From Bacteroidota bacterium (GTDB lineage Bacteria; Bacteroidota; Bacteroidia; Cytophagales; Cyclobacteriaceae), in the NCBI GenBank assembly GCA_023428695.1, contig JAEYWY010000034.1, forward strand, positions 1 to 64,000: a stretch of DNA of 64,000 nt, in the 5' to 3' direction. Under the pieces are notes generated by a model. It was not told the origin of the DNA and did no database searches. It worked only from the letters and a program-made list of their open reading frames with translations. Both the position numbers and the translations under genes were made by a program. The first letter of the stretch is position 1; the number at the start of each line of letters is the position of its first letter. Of the stretch, positions 1 to 8,331 are shown piece after piece.

Positions 1-120
1 GGATAATAAGGCAGGTGATAAATTGTGCTTGCGGCAAGTCTCGGAAAATCCCTCTTTCTCCGCTTCTCGAAGAAGGCTCAGTCGATCCTCTGGTGTAAAT
101 GTTCGTCTTGTTTTTGTCAT
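1..120 (-). mobile_element. IS3-type transposase OrfA, 5' part (cut by window edge)
   Basis: Forty codons read from an ATG at 120 down to the window edge. The product starts MTKTRRTFTPEDRL and continues with a basic, helix-turn-helix-like segment (ETCRKHNLSPALLS). This is the usual layout of OrfA proteins of IS3-family elements, which bind the element ends before the DDE OrfB acts. The rest lies outside the window. An inverted pair ACAAATTC/GAATTTGT at 140-163, just upstream of the start, could be the outer end of the element, but only one end is visible. The family is inferred from the N-terminus alone. Confidence 0.6.
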
Positions 121-139
121 CTTTCCCGAATTTAGTTGT

Positions 140-163
140 ACAAATTCGTTTTTCGGAATTTGT
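140..163. repeat. Inverted repeat at probable IS end
   Basis: ACAAATTC (140-147) and GAATTTGT (156-163) flank an 8-base centre. It sits 20 bases upstream of the transposase start, where an IS terminal repeat or its promoter would be expected. The partner end is outside the window. Confidence 0.4.
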
Positions 164-183
164 GCAGTCTTTTAGGGGGCTAA

Positions 184-387
184 GACAAGGGTAATTTTAC
201 TACACCATCATTTGGTAGTAAAGAAAGTGGACAGACTGAGACAATGATGAAATTTACACATCGTGCCATTGCTGAATTTTCTGTTGACAAAGGACGTTGG
301 ATATCGTATGACGGTATTATGACTTTAGTCGCTTCAGGAGTGATGAAAGCAAACCAGAAAACAAAGTTCACTTTGATTAAAGTGTAG
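184..387 (+). pseudogene. C-terminal gene scrap next to the IS
   Basis: An open plus-strand frame runs from just after a stop at 181-183 to a stop at 385-387. The first ATG is at 244. It reads like the end of a real protein (…FSVDKGRWISYDGIMTL…KFTLIKV). No full-length gene precedes it because the transposase end lies directly upstream. The simplest reading is a gene whose 5' part was removed or displaced by the insertion element. I do not recognise the family. Confidence 0.35.
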
Positions 388-407
388 TAGTTGGCAGCTG
401 CCAACAA

Positions 408-782
408 AAGCTGTAAAACAAATGTTGTATTGTAGGTTCTTAAAGTGTGTGCTGTTAAATTTCATTGCAACGTGGGACAAAGACGTGCGCACTTAAACGC
501 ATACGTTTTATAGCTGGACGTTGTGGGCAGCGGCAAAAGAACCACGGTTCATAAAACCTTTGGGCAATAGAAGCACTCAGGCATGACTCATGCTTAACGA
601 GACGACTGACCTTCTATGGAAGTAACGGAATATGAACATTCTATTTGAACGGTCGATGGTAATTTTTCAAATAGCAATGGCCATCCCATCCGGAAACGCA
701 CCACTCAACAAGCTTAATGTGCTAATATGAATTTTTGGCATTATTTTAAGCGTAGTAAAAACAAAGACCCAATTATTGAACC
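408..782. other. Intergenic, no gene recognised
   Basis: About 375 bases without a convincing reading frame. It holds only the upstream region of the carboxylesterase gene. No clear -7 element or palindrome was found. Confidence 0.5.
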
Positions 783-2357
783 ATGAGATTATTAAAAGAC
801 TCACTTTTCCTCTTTTTGATTACAGCCGGACTATGTCTTACAGGTTGCAAGTCGTCAGAGACAGACAGCACGCAGGAGCAGGTAGTTACGACCACTGTAG
901 GCGATGTATCCGGCAGTTTCAATGACAACGTATATGCCTTTAAAGGGATACCCTATGCAAAGGCAGAGCGATTTATGCCGCCACAGGATCCTGATGCGTG
1001 GGATGGCGTTCGCGAATGTACGGAGTTTGGACCGGTAGCCCGGCAGGTAGTTCCCTGGTATCCTGATTCCGTTCAAAACGAAAAAGAACTGTTTAGCCTG
1101 AACGTCTGGACACAAGGCATTAACGACGGCAAGAAACGGCCCGTAATGGTATGGTTGCACGGCGGTGGCTTCCACGTTGGCGCCAGCAACGATCCTATGA
1201 CCTATGGTGAGGCCCTGGCAAGGAAAGGGGATATCGTTATGGTGTCTGTAAACCACCGGTTGAACATTCTTGGATTCCTTGACTTGTCGGCATGCGGTGA
1301 AAAGTATGCGAAGTCGGCAAATGTCGGTATGCTCGACATCGTGAAAGCGCTTGAGTGGACACAAAAGAACATTGAGAAGTTTGGTGGCGATCCATCTGAC
1401 GTAACCATTGTGGGCGAGTCGGGAGGCGGCGGAAAAGTGGGCACGCTCATGTGTATGCCGGCGGCAAAAGGCATGTTCCACAAGGCGATTATTCAAAGCG
1501 GGACATTGCTTAACACGATGACCAAAGAGAAATCACAAGCGCTGGGCCTGGCGGTACTTGAAACGTTGGGACTTACACCCGACGATGTCGAAAAGCTTGA
1601 CACGATCTCTTATCCTGTGCTTGTAAAAGCAGGAAATGATGCCATCACTAAAATTACGGGTGGTCCGAGAAGGCCGGGATCACCGACGATGTTTGGCTTT
1701 GCGCCTTCCGCCGATGGTGATGTTTTGGTTCAGCAACCGTTTAGTCCCGGATTTGCCGACATCTCAAAGGACATCCCCGTTATGATAGGTTCTACTCTGA
1801 ATGAACTCATGCCCGTAGCGTATGGCGAAAAGAACCTGACATTGGAACAGGCTAAGGAACGTCTTGCCAAAGACTATGGTGACAAAACCGATGAGTACGT
1901 CGCGCTGTTCGCGAAGGCTTATCCTGACTACACCCCACAGGATCTCGTTTCTGTGGATAAGATTTTCAGACCATTCACGATTCGTACCGCTGACGCAAGA
2001 GCGGCAGAGTCAACGGCCCCGTTGTACGTTTATTTCCTGGCATGGAAAAGTCCCGTTGACAGTGCATCGCGAGGTTCTTTCCACGGTTTGGACATTCCTT
2101 TGGCGTTCGACAATCTTGAATTGAGAGCAGACTGGACAGGTACTTCCGCAGAAGCTCAGGCCCTGGCAGACAAAATGAGCTCTGCCTGGATAAATTTTGT
2201 TAAGTCGGGTAACCCTAACGTTGAAGGCGCGCTGCCGAAGTGGGATATCTACACCTCTGAAAACGGCGTGACAATGTATTTCGATAATGAAAGCCGGATT
2301 GTGAATAATCACGACAGGGAATTGATGAAGTTCATTAATCCTGCTGCTAATTTGTAA
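783..2357 (+). CDS. Type B carboxylesterase, lipoprotein
   Basis: A 524-residue ester hydrolase of the carboxylesterase/lipase (COesterase) alpha/beta-hydrolase family. The N-terminus has a lipoprotein signal with lipobox cysteine (CLTGC), so it is probably anchored in an envelope membrane. The oxyanion-hole motif HGGGF is present. The nucleophile elbow reads GESGGGG rather than the usual GESAGG; the serine is kept. The acidic residue is in GSTLNE and the histidine in SFHGLDIP, so the triad looks complete. Length is typical for the family. It stands alone, with a 395-base repeat-bearing gap behind it. Natural substrate unknown. Confidence 0.88.
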   Translation: MRLLKDSLFLFLITAGLCLTGCKSSETDSTQEQVVTTTVGDVSGSFNDNVYAFKGIPYAKAERFMPPQDPDAWDGVRECTEFGPVARQVVPWYPDSVQNEKELFSLNVWTQGINDGKKRPVMVWLHGGGFHVGASNDPMTYGEALARKGDIVMVSVNHRLNILGFLDLSACGEKYAKSANVGMLDIVKALEWTQKNIEKFGGDPSDVTIVGESGGGGKVGTLMCMPAAKGMFHKAIIQSGTLLNTMTKEKSQALGLAVLETLGLTPDDVEKLDTISYPVLVKAGNDAITKITGGPRRPGSPTMFGFAPSADGDVLVQQPFSPGFADISKDIPVMIGSTLNELMPVAYGEKNLTLEQAKERLAKDYGDKTDEYVALFAKAYPDYTPQDLVSVDKIFRPFTIRTADARAAESTAPLYVYFLAWKSPVDSASRGSFHGLDIPLAFDNLELRADWTGTSAEAQALADKMSSAWINFVKSGNPNVEGALPKWDIYTSENGVTMYFDNESRIVNNHDRELMKFINPAANL

Positions 2358-2496
2358 TCAGCAGACGGTATTCATATCAGCACTGCTATCATACAGCGTG
2401 TATGAGGCATTGTGGTCAGGTATGATGTTTTGTACACGCTCCTGCTTGTTATTGTAATCCTTGAATTGAAATTAGACAGCGAGAGACCACCTTTTT

Positions 2497-2537
2497 CCTT
2501 GCGCACCTTTGCGTCCTTGCGGCTTTGCGGGTGAAAA
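2497..2537 (+). repeat. Interspersed repeat, family A
   Basis: Degenerate G/C/T-rich phrase of the type TTTGCGTCCTTGCG-CTTTGCGG-GTGAAAA. Related copies occur at 7211-7235, 19183-19225 (reverse), 29663-29706, 35495-35536 (reverse) and 63299-63337. All are intergenic. Confidence 0.6.
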
Positions 2538-2585
2538 TGGCATCAGGCTTCTGACAATTGGCTTCTGGCTGATTTCGAACCCACT

Positions 2586-2638
2586 CTTGACTTTGGACCT
2601 ACTTTTCACTCTAAACTTTCACACTTTAGACTTTCATG
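2586..2638 (+). repeat. Interspersed repeat, family B (ACTTT phrases)
   Basis: A run of short, related words (CTTTGGACCT, ACTTTCACACTTTAGACTTT). A similar run lies at 35543-35592. Both follow a family A copy and precede a gene by a short distance. A nominal open frame across this region (about 2509-2712) has a composition explained by the repeat and is not called as a gene. Confidence 0.55.
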
Positions 2639-2726
2639 AGTTGTTCACGGACCCGACGAGTCATCAATTGTGCGCGGCGAACACCCATTGCTGGTTTAAA
2701 TGTAATTCGTAGTTTAGTTTCTGAAT

Positions 2727-2734
2727 TACGTTTG
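2727..2734 (+). promoter_or_regulatory. Putative -7 element (TACGTTTG)
   Basis: Matches the Bacteroidota -7 consensus TAnnTTTG and lies 18 bases before the ATG at 2753. No clear TTTG was found at the -33 position, so the call is tentative. Confidence 0.35.
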
Positions 2735-2752
2735 AAAGTTTAACCACGAGTT

Positions 2753-3382
2753 ATGGAATGGACCTTCGAAAAAATTGTCTCCACTGAAAAAGAACTCCGT
2801 GACATTATGGGATATCCCAGCGAGATTGTTACGCGGAAAACAATTAATCACATCGACGAACATTGCAAAAGTTTTATTGAGAAGTCTCCGTTTATCGCGA
2901 TAGCAACTTCTGATTTGAATGGTAATCTGGATGTCTCTCCCAAAGGAGACCCGGCTGGGTTTGTAAAAATATTGAGTGACACAGTCCTGGCTATTCCTGA
3001 CCGGCCGGGAAACCGAAAGGCGGACACGCTGAGTAACATTATTCAAAATCCAAATATAGGTTTGATCTTTCTGATTCCTGGGATTAAGGAAACGTTGAGA
3101 GTGAATGGAGCGGCAAAAATAGTCACGGATCTCCCGGTCCTGGAGTTGCTGTCTTGTCAGGGTAAGACGCCATCATTGGCAATTATCGTGAACGTGAAGG
3201 AGGCATTTATGCACTGCGCGAAGTGTATCATCAGATCCAATCTGTGGCAGCAGGTTGACGAGAAACAGGAGCGAGGTGTACCATCGCTGGCCAAAGCCCT
3301 GGTTGACCATGGGAAACTTGATATCTCTTATCAGGAATTGGATGATATGATCAAGGATGATGAGAAGACGAATCTGTATTAA
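2753..3382 (+). CDS. Pyridoxamine 5'-phosphate oxidase-family FMN-binding protein
   Basis: A 209-residue cytoplasmic protein of the PNPOx-like split-barrel flavin-binding superfamily. It most resembles the subfamily annotated as MSMEG_1061-like. The features are an N-terminal helical part, then the barrel start 'FIAIATSDLNGNLDVSPKGD', and 'AIPDRPGNRKADTLSNI' followed by 'IGLIFLIPG'. That segment matches the FMN-phosphate-binding region of the subfamily. No signal peptide. Members bind FMN or F420 and reduce small molecules; the actual substrate here is unknown. Confidence 0.8.
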   Translation: MEWTFEKIVSTEKELRDIMGYPSEIVTRKTINHIDEHCKSFIEKSPFIAIATSDLNGNLDVSPKGDPAGFVKILSDTVLAIPDRPGNRKADTLSNIIQNPNIGLIFLIPGIKETLRVNGAAKIVTDLPVLELLSCQGKTPSLAIIVNVKEAFMHCAKCIIRSNLWQQVDEKQERGVPSLAKALVDHGKLDISYQELDDMIKDDEKTNLY

Positions 3383-3440
3383 AATTCGAATGGTGAAGTT
3401 AAAAGTTAAAAGTATTGGAGGCACTCGATATCTTGAAGAA

Positions 3441-3668
3441 ATGAGAACGTTGACATTAATTGTGATTGCATCGCTTGGGCTATTTGGTTGCAACATTGAC
3501 AGCCATTTCAGGGAAGCCGAAGACCTTATTCAGAATCAAATAAGGTCCACCGAAGATATTCTGGCCGACCTTAATGATTTCACGAAAAGACATGGTAGGG
3601 AAGGGTTGGATATTGAGTATATGGCCGTTGGTGACTTCACTGCAATTCATAAAAAGGGCCGATTATGA
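3441..3668 (+). CDS. Small lipoprotein, unknown function
   Basis: A 75-residue lipoprotein: signal peptide MRTLTLIVIASLGLFGC with lipobox cysteine, then a short helical acidic-basic segment. An in-frame start further upstream (3357) would overlap the previous gene and spoil the signal peptide, so 3441 is preferred. Its stop overlaps the next start (ATGA at 3665-3668), which indicates one transcription unit. No family recognised. Confidence 0.6.
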   Translation: MRTLTLIVIASLGLFGCNIDSHFREAEDLIQNQIRSTEDILADLNDFTKRHGREGLDIEYMAVGDFTAIHKKGRL

Positions 3669-4360
3669 AAAAGCATTTGGTCATATTGTCAGGTTTGATA
3701 TTGATAGTCACGGCGGCGCACTCACAGGACGTTCTGGGTAAGTGGTATGGGATCAACGAAAACTATCTGGCAGAACTAATTATCGACAACGATTCAATTA
3801 AAATTCAGATTCTCGATTCCAGAGGAGCCGATGCGGGTCGTGAACGACGAAATTTTAAACATTCTGGAATTTATGAAATTGGGAACAAAAGCCTGGTTGT
3901 CGTGACGGACTATGCGAGTGAAGAAGGATATCTGGCTATGACCTTCTGTAATATCCAACGCAATCAATCAATTGAACTGGCGGCCAACATCGAGGTAAAA
4001 CAGGCAAAGACGATTGGAGAATTAACAGACGCCATCGGGAAAGACAGGACAGAGTTATTCGGGAATATATTTTATGATGAAGCCAAAATACAGGAATTTG
4101 AAAAGTTGAAAGACCTGGAAACGATGCCTGTTGAGGATTTCAGACTTTATCTAAAAAAGTTTATCGAGAAAAGAGACGCTAACTTTTTCATGGAGGAAAT
4201 GATGCCAGGAACGTTTCGTGAACGCATGGTAAATGAGACCCTCCTGGAAATCGGATATAATCCGCTGTTTAGAAAGGACTGGGAGAACAGGTTTTTTGAA
4301 AAGTATTTGTCAGACAAGGAAGTCGGGAAGATTTATAGAGAAAGGTATTGGCCGCGATAA
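3665..4360 (+). CDS. Secreted protein, unknown function
   Basis: 231 residues with a cleavable signal peptide ending near AAHSQ. The first mature segment 'DVLGKWYGINENYLAELIIDNDSIKIQI' looks like a lipocalin-type or DUF-type beta-strand opening. The rest is mainly helical and charged. Translationally coupled to the small lipoprotein upstream by a 4-base overlap. No function can be assigned. Confidence 0.65.
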   Translation: MKKHLVILSGLILIVTAAHSQDVLGKWYGINENYLAELIIDNDSIKIQILDSRGADAGRERRNFKHSGIYEIGNKSLVVVTDYASEEGYLAMTFCNIQRNQSIELAANIEVKQAKTIGELTDAIGKDRTELFGNIFYDEAKIQEFEKLKDLETMPVEDFRLYLKKFIEKRDANFFMEEMMPGTFRERMVNETLLEIGYNPLFRKDWENRFFEKYLSDKEVGKIYRERYWPR

Positions 4361-4404
4361 CGCCTTGCGTGCAACATGTCGTTTCATCGCCAAACAAACC
4401 CGCG

Positions 4405-4508
4405 ACGTGTAGCTCGCGGCTTGCAGCTCAGGAAACACCACCTAAAGGAAACGTAACCATTGAATCAAGACCGCCCAGCCGGTAGCCAGTATGCCAGCTG
4501 CCAGAAGC
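4405..4508 (+). repeat. Interspersed repeat, family C (AGCTCGCGGC/TTGCAGC words)
   Basis: Two runs of near-repeating words: GTAGCTCGCGGCTTGCAGC at about 4410 and CCAGCTGCCAGAAGCCAG at about 4491. Similar runs occur at 6959-6990, 7271-7301, 19109-19133 and 19232-19263. Confidence 0.5.
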
Positions 4509-4567
4509 CAGTCGACTCTCACAAATATTTCCTATCTTTAATCATTCGTCAAATATCAATCCTGGAA

Positions 4568-5068
4568 ATGCGTTTCATCACAGCACTTGTCCCTGTGCTT
4601 CTAATTATTCACGGGTGTTCAGACGACCCCGAAGTTGAGCGAACTAATTTTGCAGAAGTAACCGTTGATGGAAAGAAGTTTGCATTCAATAGTCTGGAAG
4701 CAACTGTTAAGGAAGGTGATATCACCAAGGGCGAAGTGTACATCAGCAGCGAGTTCACGTTTACAGACACAGAGTCTAATTCTTACCTGACTTTCACTAC
4801 TGTTGCGGACAACAGGCTTGTGAACAAATACAAGACCGGCGAGTTTTATCCGATCCCGACAGTGAGCATGCTGCACATCCAAACTTACATCAACAAGGTT
4901 CCATCTACGTATGTGGTAAATGTCTATTTGGTAACCGTAACTATTGATAAGGACAAGGATAATCGAATGCACGGTTCGTTATATGGCAAGCTCGAATGCA
5001 TCACATGCTCCGGTAATGAAATAGTCGAGGTTAGCGGTGAATTTGAAGTTCCGTACAACGTTGAATAA
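4568..5068 (+). CDS. Lipoprotein, unknown function
   Basis: 166 residues from the ATG at 4568, which gives a clean lipoprotein signal (MRFITALVPVLLIIHGC). A longer frame from 4460 would read through repeat sequence and hide the signal. The mature part is beta-rich ('VTVDGKKFAFNSLEATV…') with a C-terminal 'KLECITCSG'. This layout is shared by many small Bacteroidota lipoproteins annotated only as DUFs. Two tandem stops end it. Confidence 0.6.
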   Translation: MRFITALVPVLLIIHGCSDDPEVERTNFAEVTVDGKKFAFNSLEATVKEGDITKGEVYISSEFTFTDTESNSYLTFTTVADNRLVNKYKTGEFYPIPTVSMLHIQTYINKVPSTYVVNVYLVTVTIDKDKDNRMHGSLYGKLECITCSGNEIVEVSGEFEVPYNVE

Positions 5069-5080
5069 TAAGCAATAGAA

Positions 5081-5905
5081 TTGGAGGTAAAAATCTACAT
5101 ACCGCATTCAGCTTTACAACGATATGTCATGAACATATCCACGGTGAACGTTGTGCTCCCGGCAGGAATTTCCAGCGTGGAAACGCCTTACCCTCCAACG
5201 CCATTTCAATCGTTGATCTTCTACTGCAATAATCCCGTATCCATGGGCAGGATCGGTGGTGGTTTTGACAAGCAACCTCTCACGGTGTTGGTCGGGCCCC
5301 AGTGTTCGCGTGTGAATGTAAAGGTTCATCATCAGCTAAGAGCAATACGCGTTGACTTTCAGCCTGGCGGTATGTTCCATCTGTTGGGAGTTCCCATGCA
5401 TAAGTTGTTTGATGAGGGGTTTGATGCACTGGATTTCTTCGGCGCGGACATGAAGTGGATCAACGAACAATTGCAGGGGATATCCGATCTGGGAGTGGGC
5501 AAAAATATTGTGGAGAGGTTTCTTCTGAATCGGATAAAAAATCTCAATGAAACATTGCCATTCGATGCCGCTGTGCGCCTGTTGTTGAACAGTCACGGCA
5601 CGATGAGCATCGAGGAAACAGCGGCTTTGGCCTGCCTGAGTCTGAAACAATTTGAAAGGAAGTGTAAAGACAGAATCGGGATGAACCCGAAAATGTACGC
5701 CCGCATTCTAAAGTTTTCAAAAGCCTACCGGATGCATGAAGCATTCCCACAACTGAGTTGGATAGATATAGCCTATCAGGCGGGATACTACGACCAGATG
5801 CACATGATCCGGGATTTCAAGGCATTCGCCGGGGTAAATCCTTCCGTCATTCAACAGCAACTCCTGTCCACACCCTTGCGGATGCAAAAAGATCTGCACT
5901 GTTAA
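5081..5905 (+). CDS. AraC-family transcriptional regulator
   Basis: A 274-residue regulator. The N-terminal sensor half resembles the DUF6597-type domain found with AraC helix-turn-helices ('YIPHSALQRYVMNI', then 'RAIRVDFQPGGMFHLLGVPMHKL'). The C-terminal half has the double HTH: 'SIEETAALACLSLKQFERKCKDRIG' and 'WIDIAYQAGYYDQMHMIRDFK'. The only plausible start is a TTG at 5081, because the in-frame tandem stops at 5066-5071 belong to the previous gene and the next ATG would remove conserved residues. It may regulate the following peptidase gene. Ligand unknown. Confidence 0.82.
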   Translation: MEVKIYIPHSALQRYVMNISTVNVVLPAGISSVETPYPPTPFQSLIFYCNNPVSMGRIGGGFDKQPLTVLVGPQCSRVNVKVHHQLRAIRVDFQPGGMFHLLGVPMHKLFDEGFDALDFFGADMKWINEQLQGISDLGVGKNIVERFLLNRIKNLNETLPFDAAVRLLLNSHGTMSIEETAALACLSLKQFERKCKDRIGMNPKMYARILKFSKAYRMHEAFPQLSWIDIAYQAGYYDQMHMIRDFKAFAGVNPSVIQQQLLSTPLRMQKDLHC

Positions 5906-5999
5906 GTTGTCGAATTTTTACTATGCGGACGGAAACTGCGCGACATATTTTTATCAAAAAAAAGTCATGTCAATGCAATCTCATCCTTTCCTTTATTTG

Positions 6000-6920
6000 A
6001 TGCTTTCAAAGAAATCTTTTTTCGTTTTCGTTCTTATGTCGCTTTGCAATTCGTCCTTTTCACAGGATAGTAAAAAAACCGCCGCATCTCATTCGCTTGA
6101 AGAATTAAAGGGGTTCACGCAGACGTATTATTACAGTCCGGGCGCTGAAGCGAGAGCGAAAAACATTGCTGAATTCATGGAGGATGCTGTTCGGTATTTT
6201 CAGGAGGAGCTGGGGTTTACGCCGAGGGCAAAGCTTTATATCCTGACAGCACAACACTGGAAAGATGTTGCGGCTCCGCCAGTGCGCGATGTCTATGGAT
6301 TTCCGCATAATATCGATGAGGGTCGTCTCGCCATTGCAGCAGATGACAATGATTTTTGGCGCAGCTTTTTGCCTCCGATTGATAAACTCCCGGCGCCCCT
6401 GGTAGCGCAGATTACAAAAGCCTATGGCAAACCAGATGGTTCGTACAGCATGATGCCGTTCTTTGACCTGCTCGCCCTTCACGAATTGGGTCATTCTTAC
6501 ACTGCCCAGGCAGGACTAAAAATGCACCGTCATTGGATGGGCGAATTAGCTGTCAACATCATGTTGCATACCTACGTGGCGGAAAATCGACCGGATCTCT
6601 TGCCGGCATTGGAAACTTTTCCAGACATGGTCGTTGGCGCAGGTTCGGCGGAGTATGAGTTCACGAGTCTCGAGGATTTTGAAAGGTTGTATGTTACGCT
6701 GGGTATGGGCCCAAAAAATTACGGTTGGTACCAAAGTAAATTTCACTCAGCCGCTAAAGATATTTACAACGCCGGGGGTAAGCACGTGGGGATAAAACTG
6801 TGGAAGGCCTTAAAACAACATCAGGAAGTAATGACGGATGAAGAATTTGCAGAAATGTTGAAAAATGAAGTACACATATCCGTCGCAAATGTCTATCTGA
6901 AATGGAATAAGAAGAATTGA
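6000..6920 (+). CDS. Secreted HExxH zinc-peptidase-like protein
   Basis: 306 residues from the ATG at 6000, giving a signal peptide MLSKKSFFVFVLMSLCNSSFS; an ATG at 5967 is possible. The protein carries ALHELGHSY, a zinc-binding HExxH helix. About 20 residues later comes WMGELAVN, whose glutamate fits the third ligand of gluzincin-type peptidases. An unusual short gap separates the two. The remainder ('LYILTAQHWKDV', 'VYGFPHNIDEGRLAIAAD') matches no family I can name. Probably acts in the periplasm or outside the cell. Peptidase activity is inferred from the motif. Confidence 0.65.
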   Translation: MLSKKSFFVFVLMSLCNSSFSQDSKKTAASHSLEELKGFTQTYYYSPGAEARAKNIAEFMEDAVRYFQEELGFTPRAKLYILTAQHWKDVAAPPVRDVYGFPHNIDEGRLAIAADDNDFWRSFLPPIDKLPAPLVAQITKAYGKPDGSYSMMPFFDLLALHELGHSYTAQAGLKMHRHWMGELAVNIMLHTYVAENRPDLLPALETFPDMVVGAGSAEYEFTSLEDFERLYVTLGMGPKNYGWYQSKFHSAAKDIYNAGGKHVGIKLWKALKQHQEVMTDEEFAEMLKNEVHISVANVYLKWNKKN

Positions 6921-6926
6921 TCATAG

Positions 6927-7301
6927 AACCGTGGGCATTCAAGTCAGGATGAAATAAACTTGCAGCTTGTAGCTCGCAGCCCGCAACTTTCAACTCAGCC
7001 ACGACAACTTAAGAAACGCGACCACTGAACAAGCCAGAAGCTGTAGTTTTTTGCGTCCCATCGCGTTCGCGTTTCTCAAGCCTGGTCCGGGCTAGCGATT
7101 AAGCTCGCCCGGGTCCTTCCCCGAGTATCCCGGAACACGGCGCTCGCTGCTGGCCTGCGCACGTGCCGTGCTCAGGATCCGGTTTCGTTTTTCTTAATAG
7201 GTTACGTTTTCACCTTGCGCCCCTTGGCGTCCCTTCAATAAAACCGTGAGCATCCAAGTTTAGATGAAACAGACTTGCAGCTTCCAGCTCGCAGGTTGCA
7301 G
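6927..7301 (+). repeat. Two 60-base direct repeat copies with family C core
   Basis: Positions 6927-6986 and 7242-7301 align without gaps at 47 of 60 positions by hand count. Both run from AACCGTG through GATGAAA to CTTGCAGCTT and AGCTCGCAG. Differences are mostly transitions, as in ageing copies. The GC-rich stretch between them (about 7070-7190) has no gene I recognise. A family A repeat lies at 7211-7235. Confidence 0.6.
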
Positions 7302-7465
7302 CCGATGACAACTCATCTTCCACAGAAAAAGCATCGATGAACGCCCCAAAAACGCCTTTGGCGTGTCGCTCAACCAATCTGACGGGCAAATGACGGGCTA
7401 AAAAGGTGGCTTCGAATTCCCTCGTGACCGTTAATCGCGTAAAATTGTGCATCCAAAAAAATCGT

Positions 7466-8293
7466 ATGCAACAACCGGAATTGGGCAGGCGACTAACCGC
7501 CTTACGCAAAGAAAAAAATCTTACTCAGGAAGAGCTGGTAGAAAAAAGCCACGTAAGTGTACGCACTATTCAACGCATCGAAGCGGGGGAGGTGTTGCCA
7601 CGCACGATTACGGTAAAGATTTTATTGGAAGCACTTGGAGAAACGTATGAATCATTTTCTACCAAACAAAACCAAGTGATGGAAACACCAAAAAACACCG
7701 TACCGGTCACGTACCGAAACACGCTCCTGATTGCCGTACTGGCCGGGGCCGTTTACCTCATTGCTGAAATTATTCTCGGGGCAATGGAGATCGCATGGAT
7801 CGCGGGAGATCGCGACTGGGATTTCCGCATGAATGCTATCTACGCCAGTCTTATTGTCGTAATGGTGATATCGGTAGTGCTGTTTGCAAGGGGATTTGTT
7901 GTCCTGAGTAACCTGTTTGAAAATTCGTTGTTGAAGGTGGCGTCATGGTTGCTTATGATCGTTATGGCAGGAAAGGCTGTTCTGGATTTGTCTTCGCTTT
8001 CGGTCGAAGACATGGAGAGCCTCGCGATTCCTTATGCCGTGGCATCTGTGATTATCGGAGCGGCGGCTATCGTATTCGGAGTAGCACTTATCCGACTGCA
8101 GGACAGCATGGGTGAACTGTCGCGCGTGGCTGGCATCCTGGAAATTATCATGGGTTGCTTACTGGTCACGGTATTACTCTTTTTCATTTCATATGTGTTT
8201 TTCGTCCCCGCCGTGATCGTAGAGATCCTCCTTCTTTATCGGGGTTACGAATACTTGTCAAAATCCCCTGAAGGCGTTCCCGCTGCTGAATAG
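7466..8293 (+). CDS. XRE-type HTH regulator with C-terminal membrane domain
   Basis: 275 residues from the ATG at 7466; a GTG at 7406 would add sequence from the preceding repeat region. Residues 1-60 form a classic HTH_3 domain ('LGRRLTALRKEKNLTQEELVEKSHVSVRTIQRIEAGE'-type, shown in parts). After a linker there are about five hydrophobic segments ('LLIAVLAGAVYLIAEIILGAM', 'ASLIVVMVISVVLFARGF', 'VASVIIGAAAIVFGVALI' and others). Such membrane-tied XRE proteins are common in Bacteroidota and are thought to link a membrane signal to transcription. Target unknown. Confidence 0.75.
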   Translation: MQQPELGRRLTALRKEKNLTQEELVEKSHVSVRTIQRIEAGEVLPRTITVKILLEALGETYESFSTKQNQVMETPKNTVPVTYRNTLLIAVLAGAVYLIAEIILGAMEIAWIAGDRDWDFRMNAIYASLIVVMVISVVLFARGFVVLSNLFENSLLKVASWLLMIVMAGKAVLDLSSLSVEDMESLAIPYAVASVIIGAAAIVFGVALIRLQDSMGELSRVAGILEIIMGCLLVTVLLFFISYVFFVPAVIVEILLLYRGYEYLSKSPEGVPAAE

Positions 8294-8331
8294 AATTCCT
8301 TCCATTCAAGCTTTTTAAAACCGACTTTTTT

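Noticed and set aside
855..1496. 213-codon minus-strand frame inside the carboxylesterase
   Set aside because: Antisense shadow of a strongly supported gene; no family features.
2509..2712. 67-codon plus-strand frame
   Set aside because: It is composed of family A and B repeat words and has no protein-like pattern.
7070..7190. GC-rich segment as an RNA gene
   Set aside because: No tRNA, rRNA or other known RNA signature could be found by eye; left as unexplained spacer between the repeat copies.
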